Shown: piece after piece, positions 16,279 to 24,931 of the stretch
How the letters are laid out: the number at the start of each line of letters is the position of its first letter
Numbering within the stretch: the first letter of the stretch is position 1
Source of the DNA: Bryobacterales bacterium
GTDB taxonomy: Bacteria > Acidobacteriota > Terriglobia > Bryobacterales > Bryobacteraceae
Assembly (NCBI GenBank): GCA_003132905.1
Contig: PKZC01000445.1
Location: 14,883 to 49,689, forward strand
Direction of reading: 5' to 3'
Length of the DNA stretch: 34,807 nt
Made by a program: the position numbers and the translations under genes
The notes under the pieces: generated by a model
The model's database searches: none
What the model was told of the DNA's origin: nothing
Seen by the model: the letters and a program-made list of their open reading frames with translations, nothing else

Positions 16279-16284
16279 GATAAT
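16279..16284 (+). promoter_or_regulatory. -10 hexamer of the carbinolamine dehydratase gene, leaderless
   Basis: GATAAT at 16279-16284 ends six bases before ATG 16291. A TGTGAA hexamer at 16256-16261, with a 17-nt spacer, could serve as -35. No ribosome binding site is visible. Confidence 0.55.
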
Positions 16285-16290
16285 AAAAGC

Positions 16291-16581
16291 ATGCGAAGAT
16301 TCTCCGGGCCGGAGCTCAAAGACGCCCTTTCCACCCTCACCGGTTGGGACGTCGTCGACGGAAAGCTACACAAGGAATACAAATTCGCCGATTTCATTCA
16401 CGCCTTCGGATTCATGGCGACCGCGGCGCTCTCGATCGAGAAGATGAACCATCATCCGGAGTGGTTCAACGTCTACAATCGCGTGACTGTCGATCTGACC
16501 ACGCACGACGCTGGCGGCATTACCTCAAAGGACGCGGAACTCGCGAAGGTTCTCGACGAAGTTGCCAAAAAGCTGCAATGA
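16291..16581 (+). CDS. pterin-4a-carbinolamine dehydratase
   Basis: 96 residues, the whole family length. The active-site signature [15 protein letters not shown], with the catalytic His pair, is followed by [19 protein letters not shown]; both are diagnostic. The enzyme dehydrates 4a-hydroxy-tetrahydropterin formed by aromatic amino-acid hydroxylases, and in many bacteria its partner hydroxylase is not adjacent, as here. The stop overlaps the next start (ATGA), so the muropeptide-processing gene downstream is co-translated, an unexplained pairing. Confidence 0.95.
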   Translation: MRRFSGPELKDALSTLTGWDVVDGKLHKEYKFADFIHAFGFMATAALSIEKMNHHPEWFNVYNRVTVDLTTHDAGGITSKDAELAKVLDEVAKKLQ

Positions 16582-18926
16582 AGATTCTGCTCGTGCTGTT
16601 ATCCGCCGCCGGTTTATACGCACAGGAACCCTTCCCGGGTGCAGCCGCGGTGGATCAACAGATGGAGCATGCCGTCCAGGACGGCCTGATCCCGGGCGGG
16701 GTAGTGTTAATCGGTCACGACGGGCGTGTGGTCTATCAGAAAGCCTACGGCAGCCGAGCGCTGATTCCGCATCGCGAGCCGATGACGCTGGATACTATTT
16801 TCGACGCTGCATCGCTCACGAAAGTAATCGCCACCACGCCCGCCATCATGCGGATCTTCGAGCAAGGCCAGATCCGGTTGAATGATCCTGTAACGAAATA
16901 CTTGCCGGAATTTCAGGGCGGCCACAGCGACATCACGATCCGCAATCTCATGACGCATTTCTCGGGACTTCGGCCGGACCTGGATCTGAAGCCGGCCTGG
17001 AGCGGTTACGACACCGGCGTCCAACGCGCCCTGATCGACAAGCCCGCCGGCCCTCCCGGCGTCCGCTTCGTTTACAGCGACATCAATTTCATCCTGCTGG
17101 CCGAAATCGTCCACCGGCTTAGCGGAAAGATGTTGAACGAATACGCGCGCGAGAATCTTTATGAACCACTGGGCATGCACGAAACCACTTTTCTGCCGCC
17201 CGCATCGCTCCGTCCGCGCATTGCTCCTACGGAGATCAATCCGGTCACGGGCCAGCCGTTGCGCGGTGAGGTCCACGACGACACAGCACGCTACATGGGG
17301 GGCGTTACCGGCAACGCGGGCGTATTCACAACGGCAGGCGATCTCGCCAAATTCGCGCAAATGATGCTGGACGCAGGCCAGGTCAACAGTGACGGAGGGC
17401 AGGGCAATGGCGTCCGCCTCTTTAGCGCCGCGACGGTTCAGAAGTTCACTTCGCCGCAGTCTCCCGCAGACCAGCCGATTTTGCGCGGCCTCGGATGGGA
17501 CATCGATTCCCCTTATTCAAGCAATCGCGGCGAATTGTTCCCCATTGGTTCGTACGGCCATACCGGATATACGGGTACCTCCCTGTGGATCGATCCCTTC
17601 AGCCATTCATACGTCATCATTTTGACCAACGCCGTGCATCCGCATCGCGGACATTCAGTTGTTTCGCTACGCAGCCGGGTGGCTACAATCGCGGCGTCGG
17701 CTTTCGGCATTACAGCTCCCAGCGTGAACCTCACCGGCTACAACGAAACGATTGTCGGTCCGGGCCTGCATCGCGAAGTGGATCCGAAGGCCGAGGTACT
17801 CACCGGCCTGGACGTCCTGGTAGAAGATAAATTCGCGGCATTGCGCGGCAAACGCATCGGTCTCATCACCAACCAGACCGGCGTCAGCCGGGACGGACGG
17901 CGAAACGTCGATTTAATGTTGGCTGCGGGCGTCAACGTTACGGCTCTTTTCTCTCCCGAACATGGCTTGGCGGGCGTCGAGGATCGCGCTAATATCTTCG
18001 ACACGAAAGATCCTGCTTCGGGGCTGCCTGTGTTCAGCCTCTACCAAGCTTCGTCACGCCGGATTCAACCCCAGATGCTGGAGAACGTCGACGCCCTGGT
18101 CTTCGATATTCAGGACGTCGGAGCGCGCTTTTACACCTACTCTTGCACCATGCTCTACAGCATGGAAGCGGCAGCCGAAAAGCACTTGCCGTTCTTCGTG
18201 CTGGATCGGCCGAATCCGATTACCGGGGTTCATGCCGAGGGCCCGCTGCTCGACCCGGATCTCCAATCGTTCACCGGATGCTTTGAAATTCCAGTGCGGC
18301 ACGGCATGACCTTGGGCGAATTGGCGACCATGGCGAATGCCGAAAGGAAACTTGGGCTGGATCTGCACGTGATTCCGATGCGCGGTTGGGATCGCGGCGA
18401 TTGGTTCGACGCCACCGGACTGCCCTGGGTGGACCCGTCCCCCAACATGCGAAGTCTGAACCAAGCGCTTTTATACCCCGGCATCGCGCTGCTCGAAGCG
18501 TCTCCGAATTATTCAGTCGGGCGCGGAACCGATAGCCCTTTTGAGCTAATCGGCGCCGATTGGATCCACGGGCGCGAATTGGCCAGCTTCTTAAACGGCC
18601 GCTATATCCCCGGAGTTCGAGTATATACGGAACGCTTTCGGCCCACATCGGGCAATTTCTCCGGCAAGATCATTGACGGCGTGCGGTTCGTCATCACCAA
18701 CCGGGACACCTTCGACAGCACCAGACTCGGTTTGGAATTGGCTTACGCCTTGAACAAGCTCTATCCGGGGAAAATCGCGTGGCAGGAAAACCGCTTCTTG
18801 ATCGGCAGTCATGCGGTACTCGGGGAGTTGAAGGATGGCACGGATCCCGGAACCATCCTCCAGGAAATGGAGAGCTCCTTGGCCGGTTTCATCCAGCAAA
18901 GAGAGCGTTATCTACTTTATCGCTAA
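16578..18926 (+). CDS. exported fusion of AmiE-like serine amidase (beta-lactamase fold) and NamZ-type exo-muramidase (DUF1343)
   Basis: 782 residues from ATG 16578; the frame is open further upstream but that part lies inside the previous gene. Residues 1-15 are a signal peptide ending LYAQ. Residues about 20-380 form a serine beta-lactamase/DD-peptidase fold with S79-x-x-K82 (SLTK), YSD at 166-168 and HTG at 328-330. Residues about 405-782 are a DUF1343 domain ([44 protein letters not shown]), the family of the exo-beta-N-acetylmuramidase NamZ. In Bacillus subtilis the separate genes namZ and amiE are neighbours and together process peptidoglycan fragments: the amidase removes the peptide and NamZ releases terminal MurNAc. 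Here both are one chain. The cleavage order and substrate are inferred from that model. Confidence 0.9.
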   Translation: MKILLVLLSAAGLYAQEPFPGAAAVDQQMEHAVQDGLIPGGVVLIGHDGRVVYQKAYGSRALIPHREPMTLDTIFDAASLTKVIATTPAIMRIFEQGQIRLNDPVTKYLPEFQGGHSDITIRNLMTHFSGLRPDLDLKPAWSGYDTGVQRALIDKPAGPPGVRFVYSDINFILLAEIVHRLSGKMLNEYARENLYEPLGMHETTFLPPASLRPRIAPTEINPVTGQPLRGEVHDDTARYMGGVTGNAGVFTTAGDLAKFAQMMLDAGQVNSDGGQGNGVRLFSAATVQKFTSPQSPADQPILRGLGWDIDSPYSSNRGELFPIGSYGHTGYTGTSLWIDPFSHSYVIILTNAVHPHRGHSVVSLRSRVATIAASAFGITAPSVNLTGYNETIVGPGLHREVDPKAEVLTGLDVLVEDKFAALRGKRIGLITNQTGVSRDGRRNVDLMLAAGVNVTALFSPEHGLAGVEDRANIFDTKDPASGLPVFSLYQASSRRIQPQMLENVDALVFDIQDVGARFYTYSCTMLYSMEAAAEKHLPFFVLDRPNPITGVHAEGPLLDPDLQSFTGCFEIPVRHGMTLGELATMANAERKLGLDLHVIPMRGWDRGDWFDATGLPWVDPSPNMRSLNQALLYPGIALLEASPNYSVGRGTDSPFELIGADWIHGRELASFLNGRYIPGVRVYTERFRPTSGNFSGKIIDGVRFVITNRDTFDSTRLGLELAYALNKLYPGKIAWQENRFLIGSHAVLGELKDGTDPGTILQEMESSLAGFIQQRERYLLYR

Positions 18927-18952
18927 GCTAGAACAGCCGATCCGGTTTTGGA

Positions 18953-19168
18953 CTAGGCTGCGGCGACTTTGGTGGAACTCTTGGGTTCGTTTTTCGGCCG
19001 ATTCTTGCTCCCAGGCGGGCGGCCGCGACGCTTGATTTGCGACATCCAGGAAGGTGGGCGGCCGCGACGTCTCCCACGTCCACGGGCCAACCGCTCCATT
19101 GTCATGATCGCTTCTTCGATCTGTTCCCGCTCGAGCCTTAACTCGGCCAACATCTTGTTAATATCCAT
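18953..19168 (-). CDS. small AT-hook DNA-binding protein
   Basis: 71 residues. The first half (MDINKMLAELRLEREQIEEA) is a charged helix that could form a coiled coil. The second half carries two AT-hook cores, RRRGRPPSW and KRRGRPPGSK, in a strongly basic tail. AT-hooks bind the minor groove of AT-rich DNA, so a nucleoid-associated or regulatory role is likely. A G-rich ribosome site (GGGGAGAGGG) precedes the ATG. The 212-bp gap upstream contains a good promoter between two palindromes. Similar short proteins recur in acidobacterial genomes and have no assigned function. Confidence 0.8.
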   Translation of the reverse strand: MDINKMLAELRLEREQIEEAIMTMERLARGRGRRRGRPPSWMSQIKRRGRPPGSKNRPKNEPKSSTKVAAA

Positions 19169-19210
19169 TCATCCCTCTCCCCGGAAAATTAAGCTCCAAA
19201 AGCCACTCTC

Positions 19211-19226
19211 GTTCGGAAAAGCGAAC
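19211..19226. promoter_or_regulatory. palindromic operator candidate, downstream of the AT-hook promoter
   Basis: GTTCGGAAAAGCGAAC is an inverted repeat with 5-bp arms (GTTCG/CGAAC). It lies between the promoter and the ribosome site of the AT-hook gene and differs at only two positions from the palindrome at 19296-19311. Confidence 0.6.
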
Positions 19227-19259
19227 AAGAGCATCTCATCTCATTGATCTGCAATAAAC

Positions 19260-19288
19260 TTTGTACCGCATTCTGATGCATTTTTCAA
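19260..19288 (-). promoter_or_regulatory. promoter of the AT-hook protein gene
   Basis: On the minus strand TTGAAA (19288-19283), a 17-nt spacer and TACAAA (19265-19260) form a near-consensus sigma70 promoter facing the AT-hook gene. It lies between the two palindromes, about 85 bp centre to centre. Confidence 0.65.
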
Positions 19289-19293
19289 GCTTC

Positions 19294-19313
19294 TTGTTCG
19301 GGAAACCGAACAA
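19294..19313. promoter_or_regulatory. palindromic operator candidate, upstream of the AT-hook promoter
   Basis: A perfect 8-bp inverted repeat, TTGTTCGG and CCGAACAA around GAAA, immediately upstream of the -35 element. The core GTTCGGGAAACCGAAC matches the second palindrome at 19211-19226. It is not followed by a T-run, which argues against a terminator for the upstream permease gene. Confidence 0.65.
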
Positions 19314-19380
19314 TGTGGCTCTTTCGAGCAAGCTTCTCGTACTATCCAGCCGGGTCTGATATGTCTCGAAACCAGCCATC

Positions 19381-20763
19381 CTAGACCGAAGGATGCTTTC
19401 TCCAGTAGAAATAGAACGGCAGACCCAGGGAAATCAGGAGCAGCCCCAGAATGGATTCACGGGGAGAACTGCGCAGCGTTGATGCGATTAAACATGCGAT
19501 CCCAAGGACAAAGGCAATTGGGACAACCGGATAACCGATAGTGCGGTAAGGACGTGGCATATCAGGACGTCGAAAACGAAGCACGATTACCGACGCCGTC
19601 GCCATTCCATAAAGGATGGCGCTGGCGAAAATCACGTAAGTATAAAGCTGGTCGTATCGGCCGCTCAGAACCAGCAGGCAGGCCCATGCGCTCAAAACCA
19701 GAATGGAAATGCTGGGCGTTCGATGAACGGGATGAATGCGCTCCACGCCGCGAAAGAACAGCCCATCGCGCGCCATCGCAAAAGGCACTCGCGAGCCGGA
19801 GAGAATAGAGCCATTGAGGGCCGCGAAGATCGAGATCATGGCTGCCAGACTCACCGCGGCCGCGCCAGGTGCGCCCAAAATCCTGCGCATCATCTCAGCG
19901 GCTACCCGATCTGTGGACGCCACGGCGCCGGCTGGAAGAACGTAGAAATAAGCGAGATTGGTAAGCAGATAAATCCCGATCACGGCCAGGGTTCCGACGA
20001 TCAGCGCGAGAGGCAGATTCCGTTGCGGTTTGCGCACCTCAGACGCCACCATCGTGACGTTATTCCAGCCATCGTAGGCCCACAAAGCGCCCACCAGCGC
20101 CGCAAAGAATCCGAGTATTCCGCCCACCGCTGGAGTGGACGAGTGATAATTGGCGACGCTTCCTAACCCTGAGCCCAGTCCGATGACGATAATCGCCCCG
20201 ATAAGCGCCACCTTCAATAACGTGGTTGCCACCTGCACATTTCCGCCCACGCGTACGCCGAAGTAATTGATCATGGCCAGCAGCATAATCACGGCGATGG
20301 CGAGCAATTGGCCATAACGGATGGGAAGCGGCGATCCACCCTCGCCCAATGGCAGAGGCGCGATCAGCCAAACCTTCCCGAGCTCGGGCCGAAAATTAGC
20401 GAGATAGATGTAAAATCCGGTAGCCAGCGTGGCGATGGAACCGCTCTTCGCCACCCACATTTGCGTCCAACCATAGAGAAAGGCCCACAGCGGACCGTAA
20501 GCTTCGCGCAGATAGACGTACTCGCCTCCCGCCTCGGGAAGCGCGGCAGCCAGTTCGGCGTAGCTCAAAGCGCCAAACAAAGACAACAATCCACCGGCGA
20601 TCCACACGCCGAAGACTTTCCAGGGCGAGCCCACATTGCGCGCCATGGTGCTGGGTACCAGGAAAATACCGCTGCCGATCACCGTGCCAACCACAATTGC
20701 TGCCGCGCTCCAAACACCCAGTTCGCGTTTGAGACCGCTCTTATCAGGTTGGGCTTCGATCAT
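19381..20763 (-). CDS. amino acid permease, APC superfamily
   Basis: 460 residues with about 12 hydrophobic segments. The N-terminal signature GVWSAAAIVVGTVIGSGIFL is the substrate-binding unwound helix of APC transporters, followed by SYAELAAALPEAGGEYVYLR. This subfamily moves amino acids or polyamines, as antiporters or proton symporters. The gene overlaps the preceding symporter by 20 bp and is the last of the fabG-aguB-aguA-symporter run, so transport of agmatine, arginine or putrescine is a reasonable guess. The substrate cannot be read from the sequence. Confidence 0.92.
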   Translation of the reverse strand: MIEAQPDKSGLKRELGVWSAAAIVVGTVIGSGIFLVPSTMARNVGSPWKVFGVWIAGGLLSLFGALSYAELAAALPEAGGEYVYLREAYGPLWAFLYGWTQMWVAKSGSIATLATGFYIYLANFRPELGKVWLIAPLPLGEGGSPLPIRYGQLLAIAVIMLLAMINYFGVRVGGNVQVATTLLKVALIGAIIVIGLGSGLGSVANYHSSTPAVGGILGFFAALVGALWAYDGWNNVTMVASEVRKPQRNLPLALIVGTLAVIGIYLLTNLAYFYVLPAGAVASTDRVAAEMMRRILGAPGAAAVSLAAMISIFAALNGSILSGSRVPFAMARDGLFFRGVERIHPVHRTPSISILVLSAWACLLVLSGRYDQLYTYVIFASAILYGMATASVIVLRFRRPDMPRPYRTIGYPVVPIAFVLGIACLIASTLRSSPRESILGLLLISLGLPFYFYWRKHPSV

Positions 20764-22213
20764 GAGGAGGTTCTTTCAAGAATAGCGATATTACGTATCC
20801 AGTCGAAAATGTTGCAGCGGTTCCAATGACCACGTACCAAGTGAAGGCGATAGTGGTCTCGAGTCGAATGAAGATCATCAGCAGCAAGCCCACGATCATC
20901 CCGATCATCGCCGAGTTCTGTTGCACTCGTTTGGTAAGCAGCCCGAGCAGGAAGACTCCCAGGAGCGAGCCATACAATATGGATGCGATGGTGAGGCCGG
21001 CTTCGAGCACCGAGCCCACATGGCGCGCTACAAGTCCCACCAGAAATAGAATGACGCCCCAGCCCACGGTTGCCCAGCGAGCGATCCCGAGAAAATGCGC
21101 ATCGGAAGGCGCTCGATGACGTCGCATAGCCAGAGGCTTATAGAAATCCATTACCGTTGTGGAAGCAAGAGCGTTCAATGCGGCGCTCAGGTTGGACATG
21201 CCGGCGGCAAGAATTGCGGCCATCACTAATCCGGCTGCGCCCACCGGCAAGTTGTCCCACACAAATTTCGGATAGATAGAGTCGGCTGGTTGAGGCGCTG
21301 GCAACCGGGTATCGGAATAGTGGACGAAAAGCAGGACGCCGATAAAAAGGAACAGCGCAAACTGAAAGAAGATCACCACCCAGCTCGATAGCAGCGCCGC
21401 GCGGCTCTGTTGCTCGTTCTTTGCGGCCAACAGCCGCTGCACCAGTAATTGCTCGGTTCCGTGACTGGCGGTCGTGAGGAAGCAGCCACCGATCAGCCCG
21501 GCCCAAAAGCTGTAACTGCGCGAGAAAAACTCGGGCGTCCAGGCAAAACGGAAATCAAACATCTGGAACTTATGCGCCGCGCCGGCCAGCATTGCGACAT
21601 GCGGCCAGCCGCCGGGAATCTCGCGCAAGATCACGGCAAAACTGAGGATGGCGCCGCCGACGTACAAAAACATCTGGACTGCGTCGGTCCAGATCACTGC
21701 CGTCATACCGCCTTCGAAAGTGTAGAACAACGTTAGGCAAACGATGACCAGAATAGAGACCACTTCACCGGTGCCCAGCACGATCGAAATGACGATCGAG
21801 ATTGCGAAGACGCGCACGCCCTCGGCTAAAGCGCGCAGCACCAGGAAAGTGCCTGCCGTCAGCCGGCGGATGCGTTCGCCGAATCGCCGCCGCATCAGCT
21901 CATAGGCGGTAAACATCTCGCCGCGAAAATATTGCGGCAGAAACAAGGCCGAGATCACGATGCGTGCCAACAGGTATCCCAGCACCAATTGCAAAAACTG
22001 AAAATTGCCGGAGAACGAAAGCGCGGGCGTCCCAATTACCGTAAGAGTGCTGGTTTCCGCTGACACAATGGACAGCGCGATGGCCCACCAGGGCGCATTG
22101 CGGCCGCCCAGGAAGTAGTCTTTTAAATCCCGCTGGCTCTTGCGGAAGTGCGCTCCGAACCAAGTGATCGCAATTAAGTAAATGGCGATCGTAGCCAGGT
22201 CCAGGAGATGCAT
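20744..22213 (-). CDS. sodium:solute symporter, SSS family
   Basis: 489 residues with about 13 hydrophobic segments. The N-terminal region (FRKSQRDLKDYFLGGRNAPWWAIALS, SAETSTLT) is typical of sodium/solute symporters, and the core helices follow in order. The gene begins 3 bp after the aguA stop and overlaps the next permease gene, which implies coordinated expression. Substrates in this family range from sugars to amino acids and vitamins; the operon suggests an amine or amino acid. Confidence 0.92.
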   Translation of the reverse strand: MHLLDLATIAIYLIAITWFGAHFRKSQRDLKDYFLGGRNAPWWAIALSIVSAETSTLTVIGTPALSFSGNFQFLQLVLGYLLARIVISALFLPQYFRGEMFTAYELMRRRFGERIRRLTAGTFLVLRALAEGVRVFAISIVISIVLGTGEVVSILVIVCLTLFYTFEGGMTAVIWTDAVQMFLYVGGAILSFAVILREIPGGWPHVAMLAGAAHKFQMFDFRFAWTPEFFSRSYSFWAGLIGGCFLTTASHGTEQLLVQRLLAAKNEQQSRAALLSSWVVIFFQFALFLFIGVLLFVHYSDTRLPAPQPADSIYPKFVWDNLPVGAAGLVMAAILAAGMSNLSAALNALASTTVMDFYKPLAMRRHRAPSDAHFLGIARWATVGWGVILFLVGLVARHVGSVLEAGLTIASILYGSLLGVFLLGLLTKRVQQNSAMIGMIVGLLLMIFIRLETTIAFTWYVVIGTAATFSTGYVISLFLKEPPHDRSPT

Positions 22214-22216
22214 GGC

Positions 22217-23260
22217 TTACGAAGACGCGGGCGGCTGCGCCGGTTGTTGTAAAGGTTGTTGCATGGTCATGCAATGCAGTGTGCCGAGGCCGAGCACGAG
22301 GTCGCGACAATAAATACCGGTCACTTCTCGCGCTGGGAATAATTTCGCCAGCGTGTTGAGAGCGATGCGATCGTTCGGATCGTTAAAGGTGGGAACCAGC
22401 ACCAGTCCATTCGCGATGTAAAAATTCGCATAGCTGGCCGGCAGACGCTGACCATCGAAGTAAACAGGCGCGGGCATCGGCAATGTGGCAATTCGCAGTC
22501 CAGTTCGCCGCAGCAGCTTCAGATTTTCACGTAGCGGTTCGTAGTTCGCTTCGGATCGGTTGTTTTCCAACACAGTCACGATCGTTTTCTCATGCACAAA
22601 ACGCGCCAGATCGTCGATGTGCCCATGTGTGTCGTCGCCCGCGATTCCTTGCTTCAGCCAGATGGTCTGGCGAATCCCGAGATAGTCGGCGAAATATCGC
22701 TCCAGGCCCTCGCGGCCGAGTCCGGGATTTCGAACTTGCACGGATTCGCTCAGCAAGCATTCTTCGGTGCTCAGCAAGAGTCCCGCGCCATTCACATCGA
22801 TACTGCCGCCCTCGAGCACGATGCCTGGTTCCAACTCGCGAGTAACCTTCAGACGCTTTGCAACGCGGCTCGGGATGCGATTGTCGTCGCGCCAATTGTC
22901 ATACTTGGCCCAGCCGTTGAAAAGCCAATTCGTGATGGCGATCTCGCCTTCTGGATTGCTAACGAAAATCGGGCAATAGTCGCGCGTCCAGCTCCGATTG
23001 GTGGGCCAGCGGAAAAATTCCACCGCGCTCATATCGACGGCGCATTTCGCGAGCACACGCCGCACGCTCTTTTCGAGTGCGGCATCCTCTACCAGAATTC
23101 TGACCCGTTCCACGCGGGCCAGCCGCTGGACGATGTCGCCGTACACCCAGGGGATCGGCGCGAATTTTCCCGGCCAATCCGTGCGCTCGTGCGGCCAGGC
23201 CATCCACGTGGCTTCGTGCGGCTCCCATTCGGCCGGCATCCGCCAGGTCAATCCAGCCAC
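22217..23260 (-). CDS. aguA: agmatine deiminase
   Basis: 347 residues from GTG 23260. It converts agmatine to N-carbamoylputrescine and ammonia. Family signatures: MPAEWEPHEATWMAWPH at the start, WTRDYCPIFV, VLEGGSIDVNGAG, GDDTHGHIDDLARF, and the nucleophile Cys in LGTLHCMTMQQP near the C-terminus. The frame extends upstream into the amidase gene, but that part is a shadow; homology starts at the GTG. The gene overlaps the end of aguB by 13 bp. No arginine decarboxylase is seen here, so agmatine must come from elsewhere. Confidence 0.94.
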   Translation of the reverse strand: MAGLTWRMPAEWEPHEATWMAWPHERTDWPGKFAPIPWVYGDIVQRLARVERVRILVEDAALEKSVRRVLAKCAVDMSAVEFFRWPTNRSWTRDYCPIFVSNPEGEIAITNWLFNGWAKYDNWRDDNRIPSRVAKRLKVTRELEPGIVLEGGSIDVNGAGLLLSTEECLLSESVQVRNPGLGREGLERYFADYLGIRQTIWLKQGIAGDDTHGHIDDLARFVHEKTIVTVLENNRSEANYEPLRENLKLLRRTGLRIATLPMPAPVYFDGQRLPASYANFYIANGLVLVPTFNDPNDRIALNTLAKLFPAREVTGIYCRDLVLGLGTLHCMTMQQPLQQPAQPPASS

Positions 23261-24129
23261 CGTTTCAGAATTGGCGCATAAGCATCGATGCGACGGTCGC
23301 GTAGAAAAGGCCAGCCTCGCCGGACTTCTTCCATGCGATGCGGGTCGCATTCCGTCACCAGAATCTCTTCGCTCGACGTAGAGGCTTCGGCCAAGATTTG
23401 CCCAAATGGATCGGCGATAAAGGAAGATCCCCAAAATTCCAGGCCGTGATCCGGTGGCCCTTCGAATCCAACGCGATTCACCGCCGCGACGTAAATGCCG
23501 TTCGCGATGGCGTGCGCCCGTTGGATGGTTCGCCAGGCGTCTAGTTGCGCGCCGCCGTATTGCGCTTTTTCAGAAGGGTGCCAGCCGATGGCGGTTGGAT
23601 AAAAGAGAATGTTAGCGCCAGCGATACTCGAAAGGCGCGCGGCTTCCGGATACCACTGATCCCAGCAGACCAGCACGCCGAGACGGCCGAAGCGCGTGTC
23701 AAAGTTCAAAAAGCCGAGATCGCCGGGAGTGAAATAGAATTTCTCGTAGTACAGCGGATCGTCGGGAATATGCATCTTGCGATAGATGCCTTCGATCTCG
23801 CCATCGGCGCCGATCACAGCCGCCGTGTTGTGATATAAACCCGCGCTACGACGCTCGAAGAGCGATGCGATGATCACGATTCCGAGCTCGCGTGCCAGGC
23901 GTCCGAGCGTCTCGGTGGTGGGCCCGGGAATAGGCTCAGCTAATGCAAACAGCTCGGCGTTTTCTTCACGACAAAAATATTGCGAACGGAACAGCTCGGG
24001 CAGGCAGACGATTTGCGCGCCCCGGCTGGCTGCTTCGCGCGTACGCCAAATGGCTTTCTCCAGATTCTCGTTCGGGTCTAGCGCGCAGCTCATCTGCACC
24101 AGACCGACACGGAATTTCTCCGTGCTCAT
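23248..24129 (-). CDS. aguB: N-carbamoylputrescine amidase, nitrilase superfamily
   Basis: 293 residues from ATG 24129. It hydrolyses N-carbamoylputrescine to putrescine, ammonia and carbon dioxide. The nitrilase triad is visible: Glu in VCLPELF, Lys in IYRKMHIPDD, Cys in VLVCWDQWYPEAARL. Residues such as GWHPSEKAQYG and HAIANGIYVAAVNRVG fit the AguB branch. Upstream start options are ATG 24138 (GGAG only 2 nt away) and TTG 24156; 24129 matches where the family begins (EKFRVGLVQMSC). It lies 36 bp after fabG and overlaps aguA. Confidence 0.94.
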   Translation of the reverse strand: MSTEKFRVGLVQMSCALDPNENLEKAIWRTREAASRGAQIVCLPELFRSQYFCREENAELFALAEPIPGPTTETLGRLARELGIVIIASLFERRSAGLYHNTAAVIGADGEIEGIYRKMHIPDDPLYYEKFYFTPGDLGFLNFDTRFGRLGVLVCWDQWYPEAARLSSIAGANILFYPTAIGWHPSEKAQYGGAQLDAWRTIQRAHAIANGIYVAAVNRVGFEGPPDHGLEFWGSSFIADPFGQILAEASTSSEEILVTECDPHRMEEVRRGWPFLRDRRIDAYAPILKRWLD

Positions 24130-24165
24130 AGAAGGCATGTCTCCATTGTCAGCCAAGAGCGTCCA

Positions 24166-24900
24166 TTACATATACAGGCCACCGTTCACGTTCAAAACGT
24201 GTCCGGTGATGTAGCCAGCCTCTTCGCTGGCAAGAAATCGCACCGCGGCGGCAACGTCTTCCGCATGTCCAATGTGCTTCAACGCGATGTGACCCACCAG
24301 GTTGTCTTTTTGCTCTTGCGATAGTTTCTTCGTCATGTCCGTCTCGATGAAGCCTGGTGCAACCGCGTTTACCGTGATATTGCGGCTGCCCATCTCTTGC
24401 GCCAACGCTTTGGTCAGACCAATAAGGCCCGCCTTGGATGCGACGTAGTTTGCTTGGCCCGGATTGCCCATTTCTCCCACCACCGATGAGATGTTGATGA
24501 CGCGCCCCCAGCGCTCGCGCATCATGTGATGCAGCACTTGCTGGGTGGCGAGGAATGATCCGGTCAGATTAGTGGACAGCACGGAATCCCAATCGTCTTT
24601 CTTCATTCGTAGCACCAGGCCGTCCTTGGTGATGCCGGCATTGTTCACCAAAATAGCCACAGGCCCAAAGTCTTTTGCGGTTTTGGCGAAAGCTTCCTGA
24701 ATGGACTCGGCATTGGCCATATCGATGGTCACGGCAAACGCCTCGCGTCCGCGCGATCGGATCTCGCCCGCCAGCTCCTCCAACTGAGCGGTGTTCCGTG
24801 CCGCAAGCGCCACCCGCGCGCCCGCCTCCGACAGCGCCAGAGCACACGCCCGTCCAATGCCCCGGCTCGCGCCGGTAATGAAAGCGGTTCGATTTGTCAT
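24166..24900 (-). CDS. fabG: 3-oxoacyl-ACP reductase FabG-like, short-chain dehydrogenase
   Basis: 244 residues. Nucleotide-binding glycine motif TGASRGIG near the N-terminus; NNAGITKDGLVLRMKKDDW, the catalytic Ser in INISSVVGEMG, and YVASKAGLIGLTKALAQE with the YxxxK pair are all typical of FabG. It reduces 3-oxoacyl-ACP with NADPH in fatty-acid elongation. It is the first gene of the operon leading to the putrescine genes, a mixed pairing. A TACTAT hexamer lies upstream, in the 31-bp gap to the divergent UbiD gene, so the two genes share a very short promoter region. Confidence 0.92.
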   Translation of the reverse strand: MTNRTAFITGASRGIGRACALALSEAGARVALAARNTAQLEELAGEIRSRGREAFAVTIDMANAESIQEAFAKTAKDFGPVAILVNNAGITKDGLVLRMKKDDWDSVLSTNLTGSFLATQQVLHHMMRERWGRVINISSVVGEMGNPGQANYVASKAGLIGLTKALAQEMGSRNITVNAVAPGFIETDMTKKLSQEQKDNLVGHIALKHIGHAEDVAAAVRFLASEEAGYITGHVLNVNGGLYM

Positions 24901-24931
24901 GAGAGTGAATTTCCATCATAGTAAAACCTGT

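Noticed and set aside
19294..19313. Perfect palindrome as a rho-independent terminator of the permease gene
   Set aside because: It lies before the permease stop's flank on the upstream side of another promoter, lacks a T-tract on either strand, and has a near-identical partner 85 bp away, which fits operators better.
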